A stretch of DNA of 64,000 nt, from the NCBI GenBank assembly GCA_964526785.1, contig CAZGMJ010000005.1, positions 1-64,000 on the forward strand, given 5' to 3'. The first letter of the stretch is position 1; every line of letters starts with the position of its first letter. Under the pieces are notes generated by a model. The model was not told the DNA's origin and ran no database searches. It worked only from the letters and a program-made list of their open reading frames with translations. The position numbers and the translations under genes are program-made. Shown in pieces: positions 46,175-55,314 of the stretch. This stretch comes from CAZGMJ01 sp964526785 (GTDB taxonomy: Bacteria; Planctomycetota; Phycisphaerae; Sedimentisphaerales; Anaerobacaceae).

Positions 46175-46394
46175 GAGAGCTAAAATACGCAAGGCGGGGC
46201 ACTTATGGCTAAAGCGACAACCGATAATGGCCCGAAGTATATGGTGTAATTCGTTATAAGGGTGCGTCGCAGATCGAGTGATGCGGCCGACGGCCTGGGG
46301 TTCGGCGTCATAAAACCGGGAGAAGTGGCGAACCGGGACGCCGGATGATTGTCAAAGAAACACATACAGGCCGGTCTTGCGGTCAGCGACGGGC

Positions 46395-46422
46395 TTGATT
46401 GCGGCGATTCGGCTGCTACAAT
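46395..46422 (+). promoter_or_regulatory. Candidate promoter for the TPR lipoprotein gene
   Basis: TTGATT at 46395-46400 and TACAAT at 46417-46422 with a 16-bp spacer, 42 nt before the ATG. Confidence 0.4.
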
Positions 46423-46464
46423 AATGATGATTGAGACTCAACTGAAAATAGACGGGAGAAACGC

Positions 46465-48936
46465 ATGCGTGTTCATCTTCGACTGCCGGTTGCGATAACA
46501 GTCCTGGCCCTTTGCAGTTTTGCGTGTGGCCAACGGACGGCCGGGGGGCCGCTGGAGATCGGTTCGGCTGACGGCCCGGGCGGCGGATCAGCGACGAGTC
46601 CGGATCAGAATAAATGGTCTTCTCCGTCGGTTGCGGAAAAGTTTCGGGAACTGGCCCGGGAATTGACGCGCGGCGGAAATGTGGCCAATCCGCGCATCCG
46701 GCAGGCAATCGCTTTGGCACAAGCGGCCGGTGAACTGGATCGTTCATCGCCCGCTACGCTTCCTTTGCTCCTCGAGTTGTACAGCAGAGACGAGGCGGGA
46801 GATAACTCGCAAGCGGTCTACGATCTTCTGGTGGATTACGTGGATGAATCGGCAGATCTGATGCTATGTTCGCAGGCCACGCAATATCTGTTGGCTGGTC
46901 TGGATTCTCGCGAAGAGCGAGAGAGGATGCTGGAGCAACTCCTGAGCGATCTGGGCAACAAGAACGTCTATTTCGGGTCGGAGCTTGCGACGGTTCTCGG
47001 TGTGCTGATGGCCGAGAAGGCAAATGCGGATGCGGCTGGTTTCTACTTCGCTCAAGCCTATCGAAATAACAAGTATAACGATATTGCCTTTTCCCGTTTG
47101 GCCGAGTTGTTCCCGGACAAGCTGGGGCCGGAGATCTACCTCGAGCATCTGCGACTGGAAGTCCAGGAGGACCCGACGGATCTCGAAGCAGCGATGGCAC
47201 TTGCGCAATACGCCGAGCGGCTGGAGTTATATGACATCGCGGCGGGCGTGTACGAGTACTGTGCCGGACTGTTTGCGTATCTCTTCCCATCTGAGAAGCT
47301 GCCGGCCAACATCTATTTGCCCTGGTCGCTCAGCGCATACAATACCAAGACGCAAGTACCGCAGTGCATGAAAATCGCACAGATGGTGGGGGCGACAGGG
47401 CGTTTCAACCTCGTTGTCGAGTCGCTGGCGGCCAAGGCCGCCGCCAAGATGGGAGATGGCCAGCAAGCGACGCAGGTCTTCAAGGCTATCGAGCAGAAAA
47501 TACAGCGGTACCTGGAGGAGGGACCGGCAGCGATTGGCGGTGAAGGCCGGCGGCTGACGCCTGGTCAGGTGGCATGGTTTTACAGCCTTGTGCTGCCCAA
47601 CCCGCAGAAGGCGGTTTCGTGGTCCAATAAGGCCTATCTGGCCGACCCGAACTCGTCGTCGGCATCGTCTTTGCTGGCTTATGCTCTGGTCGTCAGCGGC
47701 GAAGACAAGTGGGCCCGGCCCCTGCTGGCGAACAATCCGCCGACGCAGATCGGGCAACTGGCTCGTGCCAAACTGCAGATAACTGATGGACAGGACCAGG
47801 AAGCCGTAGCGACACTTAAAGCGGCTGTTGCAAGAGATCCGGGATCGGTAGCGGCCGAGCATGCGAGGGAATTGCTGGAGGAGATGGATAGCCCGTATTT
47901 GCCTCCGGTCGATCCGGACGTCGTCATGGATCTTCTGAAAGACATGTTCAGCGGCGAATTTGTTCCCACGCTTACGGTTCCGGAAGAGATGCTGTCAGTG
48001 CAATTCAACATGCGCGGCAACAAGTTTCCGTACGGCAGCGATTTCGGTGCTATCGTTACGATAGAGAATGAGGGGAATCACCCCATTATCGTAAGTGACG
48101 ACGGACTTTTGAGAGGAAACCTGCGAATCGACGCCAGCGTGACGGGCGATCTCGAACAGGAGATTCCCAATCTGGTCAACAGGACCAGCCGCCACAGTTT
48201 CCTTATCGAACCCGGCAAGACTATGCTCCAGCCGGTCGATCTGGTCAGGGGTCCGCTTCGCGAGATGCTTCTCGTCCATCCCCAGGCATCGCTGGATATC
48301 GAGTTCACACTGTATATAGACCCGATCATGGACGATCAGGGCAGGGTGATGAATCGATTGACCAAACTGCCTGCGGTCAAGGCACTGGTTACGCGTCCAG
48401 CTATAGAGTTGTCGGGCAAATACCTGCGCAATCGCTTCAATCTCATATCCACGGGACACAGCGGGCAAAAGATACAGACCGCTCAATTGTTCGTAGGGCT
48501 TCTTGCGGAGCAGTATGCGATGTCGGATCGGACTGTGCCGTATCGGTTCATGTATGCGGACTGGATGCCAACGATGTTCAGAAACGCGTTGCTGCACGAG
48601 TCCGGGTTGCTGCGCAACCCAACCAATGGCGAATGGGTGGTTAAGGTCCACACGATGTCGCAGATGACGCTTCTGCCCATGGACCACGGCTTGATAAATG
48701 CGGTTTCGGAGAACCTGACGAATGCGAACTGGCCGGTCCGGTTAATGGCATGCTATCTTCTTGCGAAGGCGAAGACGGGAGATTTCTCAAAAGTGCTCGA
48801 ATGGGCCGCGAAATACGACTCGCACCAACTTGTTCGTCAAATGGCGGCGGCTCTGGCGGCCGAAAAGGACCGAGGGCGAGGTGGTGCGGTGAAGGCGACA
48901 ACCCGCGGCCGAGAAGAGGCCTTGCAAGGTTCCTGA
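46465..48936 (+). CDS. Large TPR-containing putative lipoprotein
   Basis: 823 residues. The signal sequence ends in SFAC, a lipobox-like site (Cys near 21). Much of residues 70-470 is helical with tetratricopeptide-like repeats, for example AEKANADAAGFYFAQAYRNNKYND and DKWARPLLANNP. The middle (about 500-640) becomes beta-rich; the C-terminus is helical again with HEAT-like turns and a basic end. I recognise no named family. It is probably an outer- or inner-membrane-anchored scaffold. GGGAG precedes the ATG. Confidence 0.65.
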   Translation: MRVHLRLPVAITVLALCSFACGQRTAGGPLEIGSADGPGGGSATSPDQNKWSSPSVAEKFRELARELTRGGNVANPRIRQAIALAQAAGELDRSSPATLPLLLELYSRDEAGDNSQAVYDLLVDYVDESADLMLCSQATQYLLAGLDSREERERMLEQLLSDLGNKNVYFGSELATVLGVLMAEKANADAAGFYFAQAYRNNKYNDIAFSRLAELFPDKLGPEIYLEHLRLEVQEDPTDLEAAMALAQYAERLELYDIAAGVYEYCAGLFAYLFPSEKLPANIYLPWSLSAYNTKTQVPQCMKIAQMVGATGRFNLVVESLAAKAAAKMGDGQQATQVFKAIEQKIQRYLEEGPAAIGGEGRRLTPGQVAWFYSLVLPNPQKAVSWSNKAYLADPNSSSASSLLAYALVVSGEDKWARPLLANNPPTQIGQLARAKLQITDGQDQEAVATLKAAVARDPGSVAAEHARELLEEMDSPYLPPVDPDVVMDLLKDMFSGEFVPTLTVPEEMLSVQFNMRGNKFPYGSDFGAIVTIENEGNHPIIVSDDGLLRGNLRIDASVTGDLEQEIPNLVNRTSRHSFLIEPGKTMLQPVDLVRGPLREMLLVHPQASLDIEFTLYIDPIMDDQGRVMNRLTKLPAVKALVTRPAIELSGKYLRNRFNLISTGHSGQKIQTAQLFVGLLAEQYAMSDRTVPYRFMYADWMPTMFRNALLHESGLLRNPTNGEWVVKVHTMSQMTLLPMDHGLINAVSENLTNANWPVRLMACYLLAKAKTGDFSKVLEWAAKYDSHQLVRQMAAALAAEKDRGRGGAVKATTRGREEALQGS

Positions 48937-49191
48937 AAAGCGATCTCCGATTGCGCCGAATGCGAGTAGTTACACGGTACTGCTTTACCGGGGCCTGCTG
49001 GATCTTCCTTTCGCAGCAGCGTTCATTGGCTAATTTCCTCTGTGTGGCGGGTTCGAAGTGTCCGGGTGCTTCTCAGGTGGGACAGGGGCCGAAGCCGCAG
49101 CGGTGATAGGTGGGATATGGTCCGCTCTCAAGGGTTCATCGTGTCCGACCGAACAGAGTGAGATTTTTGGCGTATTTTGTTGAAAAAACAG
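48937..49191. other. Intergenic region, no gene seen
   Basis: About 250 bp between the TPR lipoprotein and the ferredoxin promoter. Nothing supported. Confidence 0.4.
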
Positions 49192-49219
49192 TTGTAAAAC
49201 GCGCATGATTCGGTAATAT
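49192..49219 (+). promoter_or_regulatory. Candidate promoter for the ferredoxin gene
   Basis: TTGTAA at 49192-49197 and TAATAT at 49214-49219 with a 16-bp spacer, about 50 nt before the start. Confidence 0.4.
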
Positions 49220-49270
49220 GCCGTCTCTGTTTTTCTACGCTTAGTACCGTTTTTTGAAAGGAATTTGGAA

Positions 49271-49444
49271 ATGCCAGCAGTTGTTGAGAAGGAAAAATGC
49301 ACCGGCTGCGAGTCGTGTGTTGGTGAGTGTCCGAGTGAAGCAATAAGTATGTCGGGGGACAAGGCTGTCGTTGATCCGGATGCCTGCGTTGATTGCGGCG
49401 TCTGTGTGGATGCTTGCCCGGAAGAAGCCATCAGCATGGAGTAA
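49271..49444 (+). CDS. Small 2[4Fe-4S] ferredoxin
   Basis: 57 residues with two complete cluster motifs: CTGCESCVGEC (C10, C13, C16, with C20 before Pro) and CVDCGVCVDAC (C39, C42, C45, with C49 before Pro). This is a bacterial clostridial-type ferredoxin that carries electrons at low potential in the cytosol. AAAGGA lies upstream of ATG 49271. It is a single gene with its own candidate promoter, followed by tRNA-Glu. Confidence 0.93.
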   Translation: MPAVVEKEKCTGCESCVGECPSEAISMSGDKAVVDPDACVDCGVCVDACPEEAISME

Positions 49445-49517
49445 TTTTTAGAGACCATTGACGAAAGGCGCAAAGTCGGCCCGACGTCATTGCGTTTGTT
49501 TCGCATACTTGAAGGTT

Positions 49518-49592
49518 GGCCCCATCGTCTAGGCAGGTCTAGGACACCGGGTTTTCAACCCGGCAACAGGGGTTCGAATCCCCTTGGGGCTA
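49518..49592 (+). tRNA. tRNA-Glu (anticodon TTC)
   Basis: A 75-nt cloverleaf. The acceptor GGCCCCA pairs with TGGGGCT with one G-T pair. Anticodon stem CCGGG/CCCGG with loop TTTTCAA gives TTC (49554-49556). The T arm is AGGGG-TTCGAAT-CCCCT. The discriminator is A. A degraded copy of the 3' part lies at 51699-51722. Confidence 0.95.
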
Positions 49593-49665
49593 TTCTCAGG
49601 ATTTGCCGAGAATGTGGGTCTTCGCATGTCTTGGCCGTTTTAGCTTCAATTGCCCGAACGTTCAG

Positions 49666-50997
49666 TCAAGGCGCATCGGTCCGTTTGGATAGTTCCAGCG
49701 GTTGTGGACCGCATTCAAACGGGATCGCCGTGATCCCCGGCTTGGCCTGCGGCGCCGGCTCGTCGAGTACATTGCCGGTGATGCCGTGGTCGAGCGCCTG
49801 GGCGGCCTCCTGGGATAGGTGCCGCGAACCGCCGATGCTGTTGACGTATACTACCTTGATCCGCTCGCCGAACAGGCGGAGATTTCGGTATCGGATGTCG
49901 TAAGCATCCTTCAGATGGAACATTCTCGTGTGCTCGCCGTCGCTGCTGGGGTAATTCACGCCGTAACCGCCTTCGTGTTTGGGGCGCAGCGGTCTCTCCG
50001 CGTGGCCGAAGATGCAGTCGTTGACTTCGATGTCATGCGGAGCATAGGCCTTGACGTTGTCAGGGGTCAGTAGCTCGTTGCCCGGGCCTTTGCGGCGTCC
50101 GCCGTCGATAGTGGTCAGCACGATACCGTTCGGCATATCGTGGAAGAGGCAGTTCTCAATGACAATGCCGATGTTCTCCGGCCCCACGTCCTCGATCGTC
50201 CCGGTTCGCGATTCATAGTGGGATTTGATGTCGATGCCGGAGACACCCATGCGACGGAAGATCGAGTTGCGCACGATGGAATCGTTTAACCCGCCGGTGC
50301 TGTCGATGCCGTCGCGCAGGTTGTCCTGGAAAACGCAGTTTAGTACGCGCACGCGCTGGACCGCCTGTGGACCGTTGCCGCCTGTCTTGATGGCGTCGCC
50401 CTGGCATTTTTCGATGAGGCAGCGTTCGAAGTCCAATTCGTCGGTTTCGACTACATAAACCGACCAGTGGCCGCCTGCGATGTGGCAGCCGATGACCTTG
50501 ACGCTGCTACAGCCCTCCAGTCGGAGGTGATGGCCGATTGACCCCGTCAGCCGGCAGTTCTCAATCCTGATGTTGCTTCTATCACGCGCCTGAATACCGA
50601 GCCGCGTAGTGAACGTTTCACCACGTTTTTCGTCGGTGGGGCCCAACTCGGGCGTGTTCAGATATGTGATTGTGCAATTGCGCAGCGTATTCTTGTTGCC
50701 GAGCTCCAGCAGCGGCTGGTTGTTTGCGGGTTCGACGGCGTCGGTGACCTCGAACCCGGCGTCCTTGGCCGCCGAGACCGTGAAGTTGTCAGGCAGAACA
50801 TGATTGCCGCTGATTTTGTAGGCGTGATCCAGCACAAGTTCGTCGCCCGGCTTTAGCGTGCCGTCCTTCAGCATTGCGGCAAATGCCAAGGTGACATCTT
50901 GTCCTTCCCTCCAACCGAGTTCGCTCGAATGGTGGACCGCTGCATCCAGCGACATGGCGCATGACAGGACAAGCAGTACGGTGATAGTGATCCTCAT
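49666..50997 (-). CDS. Secreted parallel beta-helix protein
   Basis: 443 residues. A signal peptide (MRITITVLLVLSCAMSLDAA) precedes a right-handed beta-helix, with repeated turns such as NIRIENCRLTG, SVKVIGCHIAGG, RVRVLNCVFQDN and GIVIENCLFHD at roughly 22-25-residue spacing. Such proteins include pectate lyases, alginate lyases and other polysaccharide-acting enzymes; no catalytic residues can be named. AGGAAT precedes the ATG. It lies in the segment bounded by tRNA-Glu and its partial copy. Confidence 0.82.
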   Translation of the reverse strand: MRITITVLLVLSCAMSLDAAVHHSSELGWREGQDVTLAFAAMLKDGTLKPGDELVLDHAYKISGNHVLPDNFTVSAAKDAGFEVTDAVEPANNQPLLELGNKNTLRNCTITYLNTPELGPTDEKRGETFTTRLGIQARDRSNIRIENCRLTGSIGHHLRLEGCSSVKVIGCHIAGGHWSVYVVETDELDFERCLIEKCQGDAIKTGGNGPQAVQRVRVLNCVFQDNLRDGIDSTGGLNDSIVRNSIFRRMGVSGIDIKSHYESRTGTIEDVGPENIGIVIENCLFHDMPNGIVLTTIDGGRRKGPGNELLTPDNVKAYAPHDIEVNDCIFGHAERPLRPKHEGGYGVNYPSSDGEHTRMFHLKDAYDIRYRNLRLFGERIKVVYVNSIGGSRHLSQEAAQALDHGITGNVLDEPAPQAKPGITAIPFECGPQPLELSKRTDAP

Positions 50998-51000
50998 GGC

Positions 51001-51306
51001 ATTCCTCCCATATTAGCCGGGATTTGCCAATCAATGTTGTAATCGGCGATTGTGCACGTGATACGATTAACGATAGCAAAACCAGCACCCCGACTTCTAT
51101 GCATCGGGGCAGCAACATGACCGACATCCTATCAAACCACGGTGCGTTTGTCATTGGCCACTCGGAAAACCCTATCCGGGGTATTTCATGAATTCTGCGA
51201 ATCGTGGGCATTTGTGATTGGTAACGGTAAGAATGATGTCGCTGATCGTGTGGATTGCATCAGTGCGCACAGAACCCCCGTACCCCAACAGATGATGACG
51301 CTTTGT
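51001..51306. other. Region without a supported gene
   Basis: A related pair of short words occurs here (GCGTTTGTCATTGG near 51144 and GCATTTGTGATTGG near 51208), suggesting decayed duplicated sequence. It may belong to the transposase relic. Confidence 0.35.
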
Positions 51307-51700
51307 CGGAGGGTCAGCCGACCTCGATGGAGGGATCGCACTCGGGCTTGAGGCGATGAACAATTCTGAGGAACACTTCCTGGCAGGGTTTCGGATTCTT
51401 CGCCAGCCCAACGATATAGCCCCACATCCTGCTTATCGTACCATTGAAGCATGCGCCAGCGACAAAAACCGCTGTCGCCTCGGAAGATAATCTTCAAGTT
51501 CGGCCGGCACCTGCATCACAGGATCATCCCGCAAGGTTGCGTGGTTGTTGAGGTCTTCATCGCCCATGGCTATGGAATAGACACGCTGGCGAAACATCTG
51601 CTCGATGCTGTGCCGAACGTAACGGGGATGCCGACTATCCGCCATACATGTGACCGCCGCCTCGATCAGGCCACTTCTCGCAACAGCAATGCGGACTAAG
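51307..51700 (-). pseudogene. IS1380-type transposase remnant
   Basis: On the minus strand the pieces RHSIEQMFRQRVYSIAMG, GDEDLNNHATLRDDP and then FRGDSGFCRWRML resemble the DDE transposase of the IS1380 family (RQR..AL..GYEDLNDH..LR.D and LRGDSGFCR). They lie in different frames, and a further shift near 51420 leads into YIVGLAKNPK and then a stop. Only a middle part is left, with no start, catalytic C-terminus or inverted ends. It is not active. Confidence 0.78.
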
Positions 51701-51722
51701 GGGTTCCAATTCCCCTGGGCTA
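51699..51722 (+). repeat. Degenerate copy of tRNA-Glu 3' end (possible attachment site)
   Basis: The 24 nt keep the T-arm shape (GGGG-TTCCAATT-CCCC) and the ending GGGCTA of the tRNA-Glu at 49518-49592, with a few changes. They may mark the far end of an inserted segment or a dead tandem tRNA. Confidence 0.55.
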
Positions 51723-51757
51723 CTTGAAAAGCCTTGACGCTGCAAAAGGCGTAGCGA

Positions 51758-52246
51758 CTATACCTTCATTCCCGCAACGTTTGCCTCGAATACGAGCGAT
51801 CCGTCGACAACTCCCTGAACCTGCGTTGAGACGTGTGTTCCGCGTGTTCGACGCTTGTATTTGGTGATCTGCCCCAGCAGATAGAGGCGATTGCCGGGTT
51901 CCACGACGTTGCGAAATCTGGCTCCGTCGATTCCGGCGAATCCAATGAACCCTTCTTCCTCGAAGACCTTTTTCGTGAAGAAGCTTGCCAACTGGGCGGC
52001 CGCTTCGATCATGATCACGCCGGGCATAAGCGGTCGGTCGGGGATGTGCCCGCGCACCCAGAACTCATCACTGGTAACGTCCTTGTAGCCGAGGATCTGC
52101 TGCTTTTCCTTGTCGTACCATATAACCGCGTCAAGGTGTTGCATTTCATATCGCTGAGGATTCACTTCTTCGATGACGCTTCGGTCAAAGACAGGTTCCC
52201 TGGCAAGATCGATCTGCGACAACTCAAACAACAATGGCGGGGGCAT
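51758..52246 (-). CDS. 3-hydroxyacyl-ACP dehydratase, FabZ-like
   Basis: 162 residues with a hotdog fold. The catalytic motif is GHIPDRPLMPGVIMIEAAAQ, with H67 and E81 at the expected positions. Fatty acid synthesis: it removes water from 3-hydroxyacyl-ACP. An N-terminal extension of about 20 residues precedes the usual RYEM region, so it belongs to the longer FabZ/FabA-like group. GAGG precedes the ATG at 6-nt spacing. The stop lies 35 nt from the tRNA-like remnant. Confidence 0.88.
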   Translation of the reverse strand: MPPPLLFELSQIDLAREPVFDRSVIEEVNPQRYEMQHLDAVIWYDKEKQQILGYKDVTSDEFWVRGHIPDRPLMPGVIMIEAAAQLASFFTKKVFEEEGFIGFAGIDGARFRNVVEPGNRLYLLGQITKYKRRTRGTHVSTQVQGVVDGSLVFEANVAGMKV

Positions 52247-52359
52247 TGGCTACCTCAATAAAGACTCGGTACACCCCACGTGCGGCGCGTAGTCAGGATG
52301 ACTTCGTCACGCCGCGCATGATGCGTACGGCTGTGCAATATCTACAACTTCTCGGGCGT

Positions 52360-52536
52360 CTACTGCTCCGTCGAGCGAATTTCCAGGATACGGTTGCGCA
52401 CACTCTGGGCAGCTTGCTTGATCTGCTGCATCTGTTTTCGCACCCGCGTCCCTGCGGCTTTGTTTCCACCCTCGGACTTATCGATGTCGGATTCGATCTC
52501 TGCGACCAGGGCCTTAAGTTCTTCGTACTCTTGCAT
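52360..52536 (-). CDS. Histone H1-like small DNA-binding protein
   Basis: 58 residues from ATG 52536, which has GGAGG 8 nt upstream; a GTG start at 52551 would add five residues. It is helical, with an acidic first part (EYEELKALVAEIESDI) and a basic second part (GNKAAGTRVRKQMQQIKQ, SVRNRILEIR). The pattern resembles short histone H1-like (Hc1-related) proteins found in planctomycetes and chlamydiae. The assignment rests on composition and pattern and is not certain. Confidence 0.65.
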   Translation of the reverse strand: MQEYEELKALVAEIESDIDKSEGGNKAAGTRVRKQMQQIKQAAQSVRNRILEIRSTEQ

Positions 52537-52712
52537 TGAGCTTTCCTCCACTCATTAAGAGTTAAAAAATCAATAAAAAGCTAATCCTGTCGCGGGCTTT
52601 TGTCAAAGAAAAACGGCCTTTTTGCAAAAAAAAACGGGATTGGAAAATAAGTGCCCGGCAGTTCGCCTGGTGGCGACCGGTACAATCGTAGTGAGCAGGA
52701 CATCTGAGATTT

Positions 52713-54254
52713 CTATCGGCGCAGGTACTTGAGGCCTTCCGGCAGCGGTATGTTATTGCCGAACTTGTCTTCTCCGTAGCCGGACTCGGCTAGAAGTCTG
52801 ATATCCGCCAGCACGCGTTTGTCGCCGACGAAGACCGCATTGAGTTCCGTTTCGATATCAATCTTGCCCATTGCCAACAACCTGGCCATTTCGTCTATAA
52901 CCCGCTGAAGTAAGGTTCCCTCTTTGCTCGCCGGTTCTTCGGGCATCTGCAGAGGCTGTTCGTACAAGATGAGTTTACTACTCTCGGCCAGAGCGAGGAT
53001 GATGCCGCGAACGACGGCCTGAATGTCTTTGTTGTGCCCCGCCTGCTTGATGACTTTGAGCTTCACGATCTCGGATGCGAGCCACCGGCGTTTCTGGGCG
53101 TTAATCTTCTCGTTTGCCCTGAACAGTTCGAGCGGTGAACGGGCGTCGTAACTTTCTCCGCCCATCTCCATCCGCACGTCGCTGCCGTAGTGCAGAACGA
53201 GTTTTGAAACGAGCGTTGACGGCCGGACGTGAAAGCCGCGATATCGTGGTACCGACACTTCGATATGCCCAACCTCCGAATACCTCTGGAGCATCTGTTG
53301 GCACAGATGTTCGGCGCATCCGATATAGAGGCCGATGTGCGTGATCGAATAGTTCATCAGGGTGCTGAGGAGTGCCTGGGATTCGACGAATCGCCCATAG
53401 GCAGCGCGTTTTTCGCACGCTTCCTTGCCCAGATGGCGCTCGTAGTAATGCGCAAAGGCCGTGCCGGTGCTGAGCAGGTGGAAGACTACGCTGATGTGCC
53501 CTCGAAGCACGGGCAGGTCGGAGTCGACGTACTCGACCTCGGTTCCAGAGACGTAGGTGTCGTACAAAGACTGCAGATTATGAAATCGCAGTTCGAGATT
53601 GCGGAGTTTTTCCTCGGTGACCGAGGATGCGAGGTAGGAAGGGTACTCGCTTGGCTTGGCCTTGGCGGCAGAACGCACGCCCTCGGTTTCCGCAGCGAGG
53701 TTGAGAAAAGCCCTTGCCAGCATGGTCACGGTTTCGGAGACGGTACCTTTCTTTCGAGCGCTACAGTCGTGGGGCAGTCTGCCGGGTACGATCTGCTCGG
53801 TATAGGCTTTTTCACGTACGTTTTCGGCAGGCACGGGTAGTCCGAGTTCAGTTGCCCGCTTGACCGTGCGGCATGCTACGCGGGCAAGCACCTGGCCCGT
53901 AAAATCCAGGGCTTCACTGGTAGCCTTTACGAAGTCGCGGGGTATCGGCAGCAGGCGATACGCCGGCAGGGCATGCTGAATGTGCAGCAATTCGTAGCTG
54001 ACGTTGGAGAAGAGTTTCAGTGCAGCGACGAGCGACCTGAAGAGGCACCAGCGGCAGTTATTGCGCGCATCGTAAGTATCCAGCAATTCCTCAATCTGAA
54101 TGGATTGTGACAGAAGCTCGCCAAGATAGGGTCTGGTCATGGCAGTCCGATAACATTCGGCCTTGCACACATAATTGGCAAGGCCAAGCAACGTCTGGAC
54201 TCTCTTGGAGATCAGATCGGCAAAGTCTTTGTCGGAAATATGGGCTGGTTCCAT
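52713..54254 (-). CDS. HPr-domain protein of unknown role
   Basis: 513 residues. The first about 320 residues are helical and unrecognised. Residues about 331-410 resemble the phosphocarrier HPr: GFHVRPST with H342 as the phospho-histidine, and S373 in DARSPLEL exactly 31 residues later, matching His15 and Ser46 of HPr. The rest is helical with no named domain. It could couple a phosphotransferase relay to another protein activity; no PTS genes are nearby. No signal peptide is seen, so it is cytosolic. Confidence 0.7.
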   Translation of the reverse strand: MEPAHISDKDFADLISKRVQTLLGLANYVCKAECYRTAMTRPYLGELLSQSIQIEELLDTYDARNNCRWCLFRSLVAALKLFSNVSYELLHIQHALPAYRLLPIPRDFVKATSEALDFTGQVLARVACRTVKRATELGLPVPAENVREKAYTEQIVPGRLPHDCSARKKGTVSETVTMLARAFLNLAAETEGVRSAAKAKPSEYPSYLASSVTEEKLRNLELRFHNLQSLYDTYVSGTEVEYVDSDLPVLRGHISVVFHLLSTGTAFAHYYERHLGKEACEKRAAYGRFVESQALLSTLMNYSITHIGLYIGCAEHLCQQMLQRYSEVGHIEVSVPRYRGFHVRPSTLVSKLVLHYGSDVRMEMGGESYDARSPLELFRANEKINAQKRRWLASEIVKLKVIKQAGHNKDIQAVVRGIILALAESSKLILYEQPLQMPEEPASKEGTLLQRVIDEMARLLAMGKIDIETELNAVFVGDKRVLADIRLLAESGYGEDKFGNNIPLPEGLKYLRR

Positions 54255-54447
54255 TTAGTTTGTCATGGCAACGATCATCGGTATCGCGGCCGTCTGTTTT
54301 CACAGATTGCGAATCCTGTCTTCGCAGGCGTTCCTGCACGAATCATGTTCGGCTGCGCAAAAAAATAGCTATGCTCAATTCCGCGGTGCGGCAATCGGAT
54401 ACGGGCAGGAATTGAACACACGTCATCTTTACCAAGTGTCCGGTTCA

Positions 54448-55269
54448 TCAGCCGGCCTTGTCCTTCTTTTTAAGCGGCACGATCTCGGGTTCACTGAAGC
54501 CTTCAGGTATCTTGAAGTCGAAAACCTTCTCATCAATGCCCTTGTCTATTTTCGGTTTCAAGAATCTCAGTTCGTATATATCCTCCTCCGTGGAAACAGC
54601 CATAACTCTGGACGGTAATCCGGTCTGCTGGTCCACCCAGAAGTCGACAGTGAGGTAGTCGTCTTTGTATTTTGAATTCGGCCTTACTTTCAAGTGAAGT
54701 TGAACAAAATCTTCGCGTTTGTCGTCTTTTTGGTCGACGCGCTCGACTTCAAACTCCTTCTTGATAGCGTTTGGCTCCATGAAACCGACCATGGGGAGCG
54801 TCTGGTTGGCCGCTTCGAATGCATCTACGGGCTTGTTGGACTCGCTGACCTGATACTTGGTTGGGGTTCTGGTCTGGTAGTTGAGTTGTGTCAGCCAAAT
54901 CCCGTCAAAAATGTAGTGTTCGACGTATTTGTCTTCCTCGGCGTCGTCCTGCTTGAGCGTTTTGAAGTTCAATCGCAGCTTTGAGCGCTCGTCGAATCTG
55001 GCGTAGTAAAGGACTCCCTTTCGTACGGATTTGGACTCCAGCAACGGCTGTCGTGTCGTGTACTCGACCAGGGCTTCGTAGCTTTTGATGCCGGATGTCT
55101 TGGCATACAACTGCTCAAGGATCTGATCGACCTGGTGGGCGTGGCCGCAACCCTCTTCTGATGCTCCTGCCTGACAGCACGAGGCGTCCTCGTCGGATTT
55201 GGGTTGCTCTGCGATAACGCAGACAGTCAACAAGATAGCTAAAATAGCGGATATGAGGAGTTTCTTCAT
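54448..55269 (-). CDS. LolA-like outer-membrane lipoprotein-sorting family protein
   Basis: 273 residues. A signal peptide (about 1-20) is followed by a Cys/His-rich spacer (CCQAGASEEGCGHAH) and a LolA/LppX-like half-barrel: LEQLYAKTSGIKSYEALVEY at the start, VDFWVDQQTGLPSRV, and a Lys-rich end. Such proteins carry lipids or lipoproteins in the periplasm. The cysteine-histidine spacer is unusual and could bind metal. Confidence 0.72.
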   Translation of the reverse strand: MKKLLISAILAILLTVCVIAEQPKSDEDASCCQAGASEEGCGHAHQVDQILEQLYAKTSGIKSYEALVEYTTRQPLLESKSVRKGVLYYARFDERSKLRLNFKTLKQDDAEEDKYVEHYIFDGIWLTQLNYQTRTPTKYQVSESNKPVDAFEAANQTLPMVGFMEPNAIKKEFEVERVDQKDDKREDFVQLHLKVRPNSKYKDDYLTVDFWVDQQTGLPSRVMAVSTEEDIYELRFLKPKIDKGIDEKVFDFKIPEGFSEPEIVPLKKKDKAG

Positions 55270-55314
55270 CGTTCTGTTCCCTCTGAATATACGTCTGTTT
55301 TCGGGTTGTGTTTG

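Noticed and set aside
51699..51722. A complete second tRNA-Glu
   Set aside because: Only the T arm and 3' end are there; the anticodon and D arms are missing.
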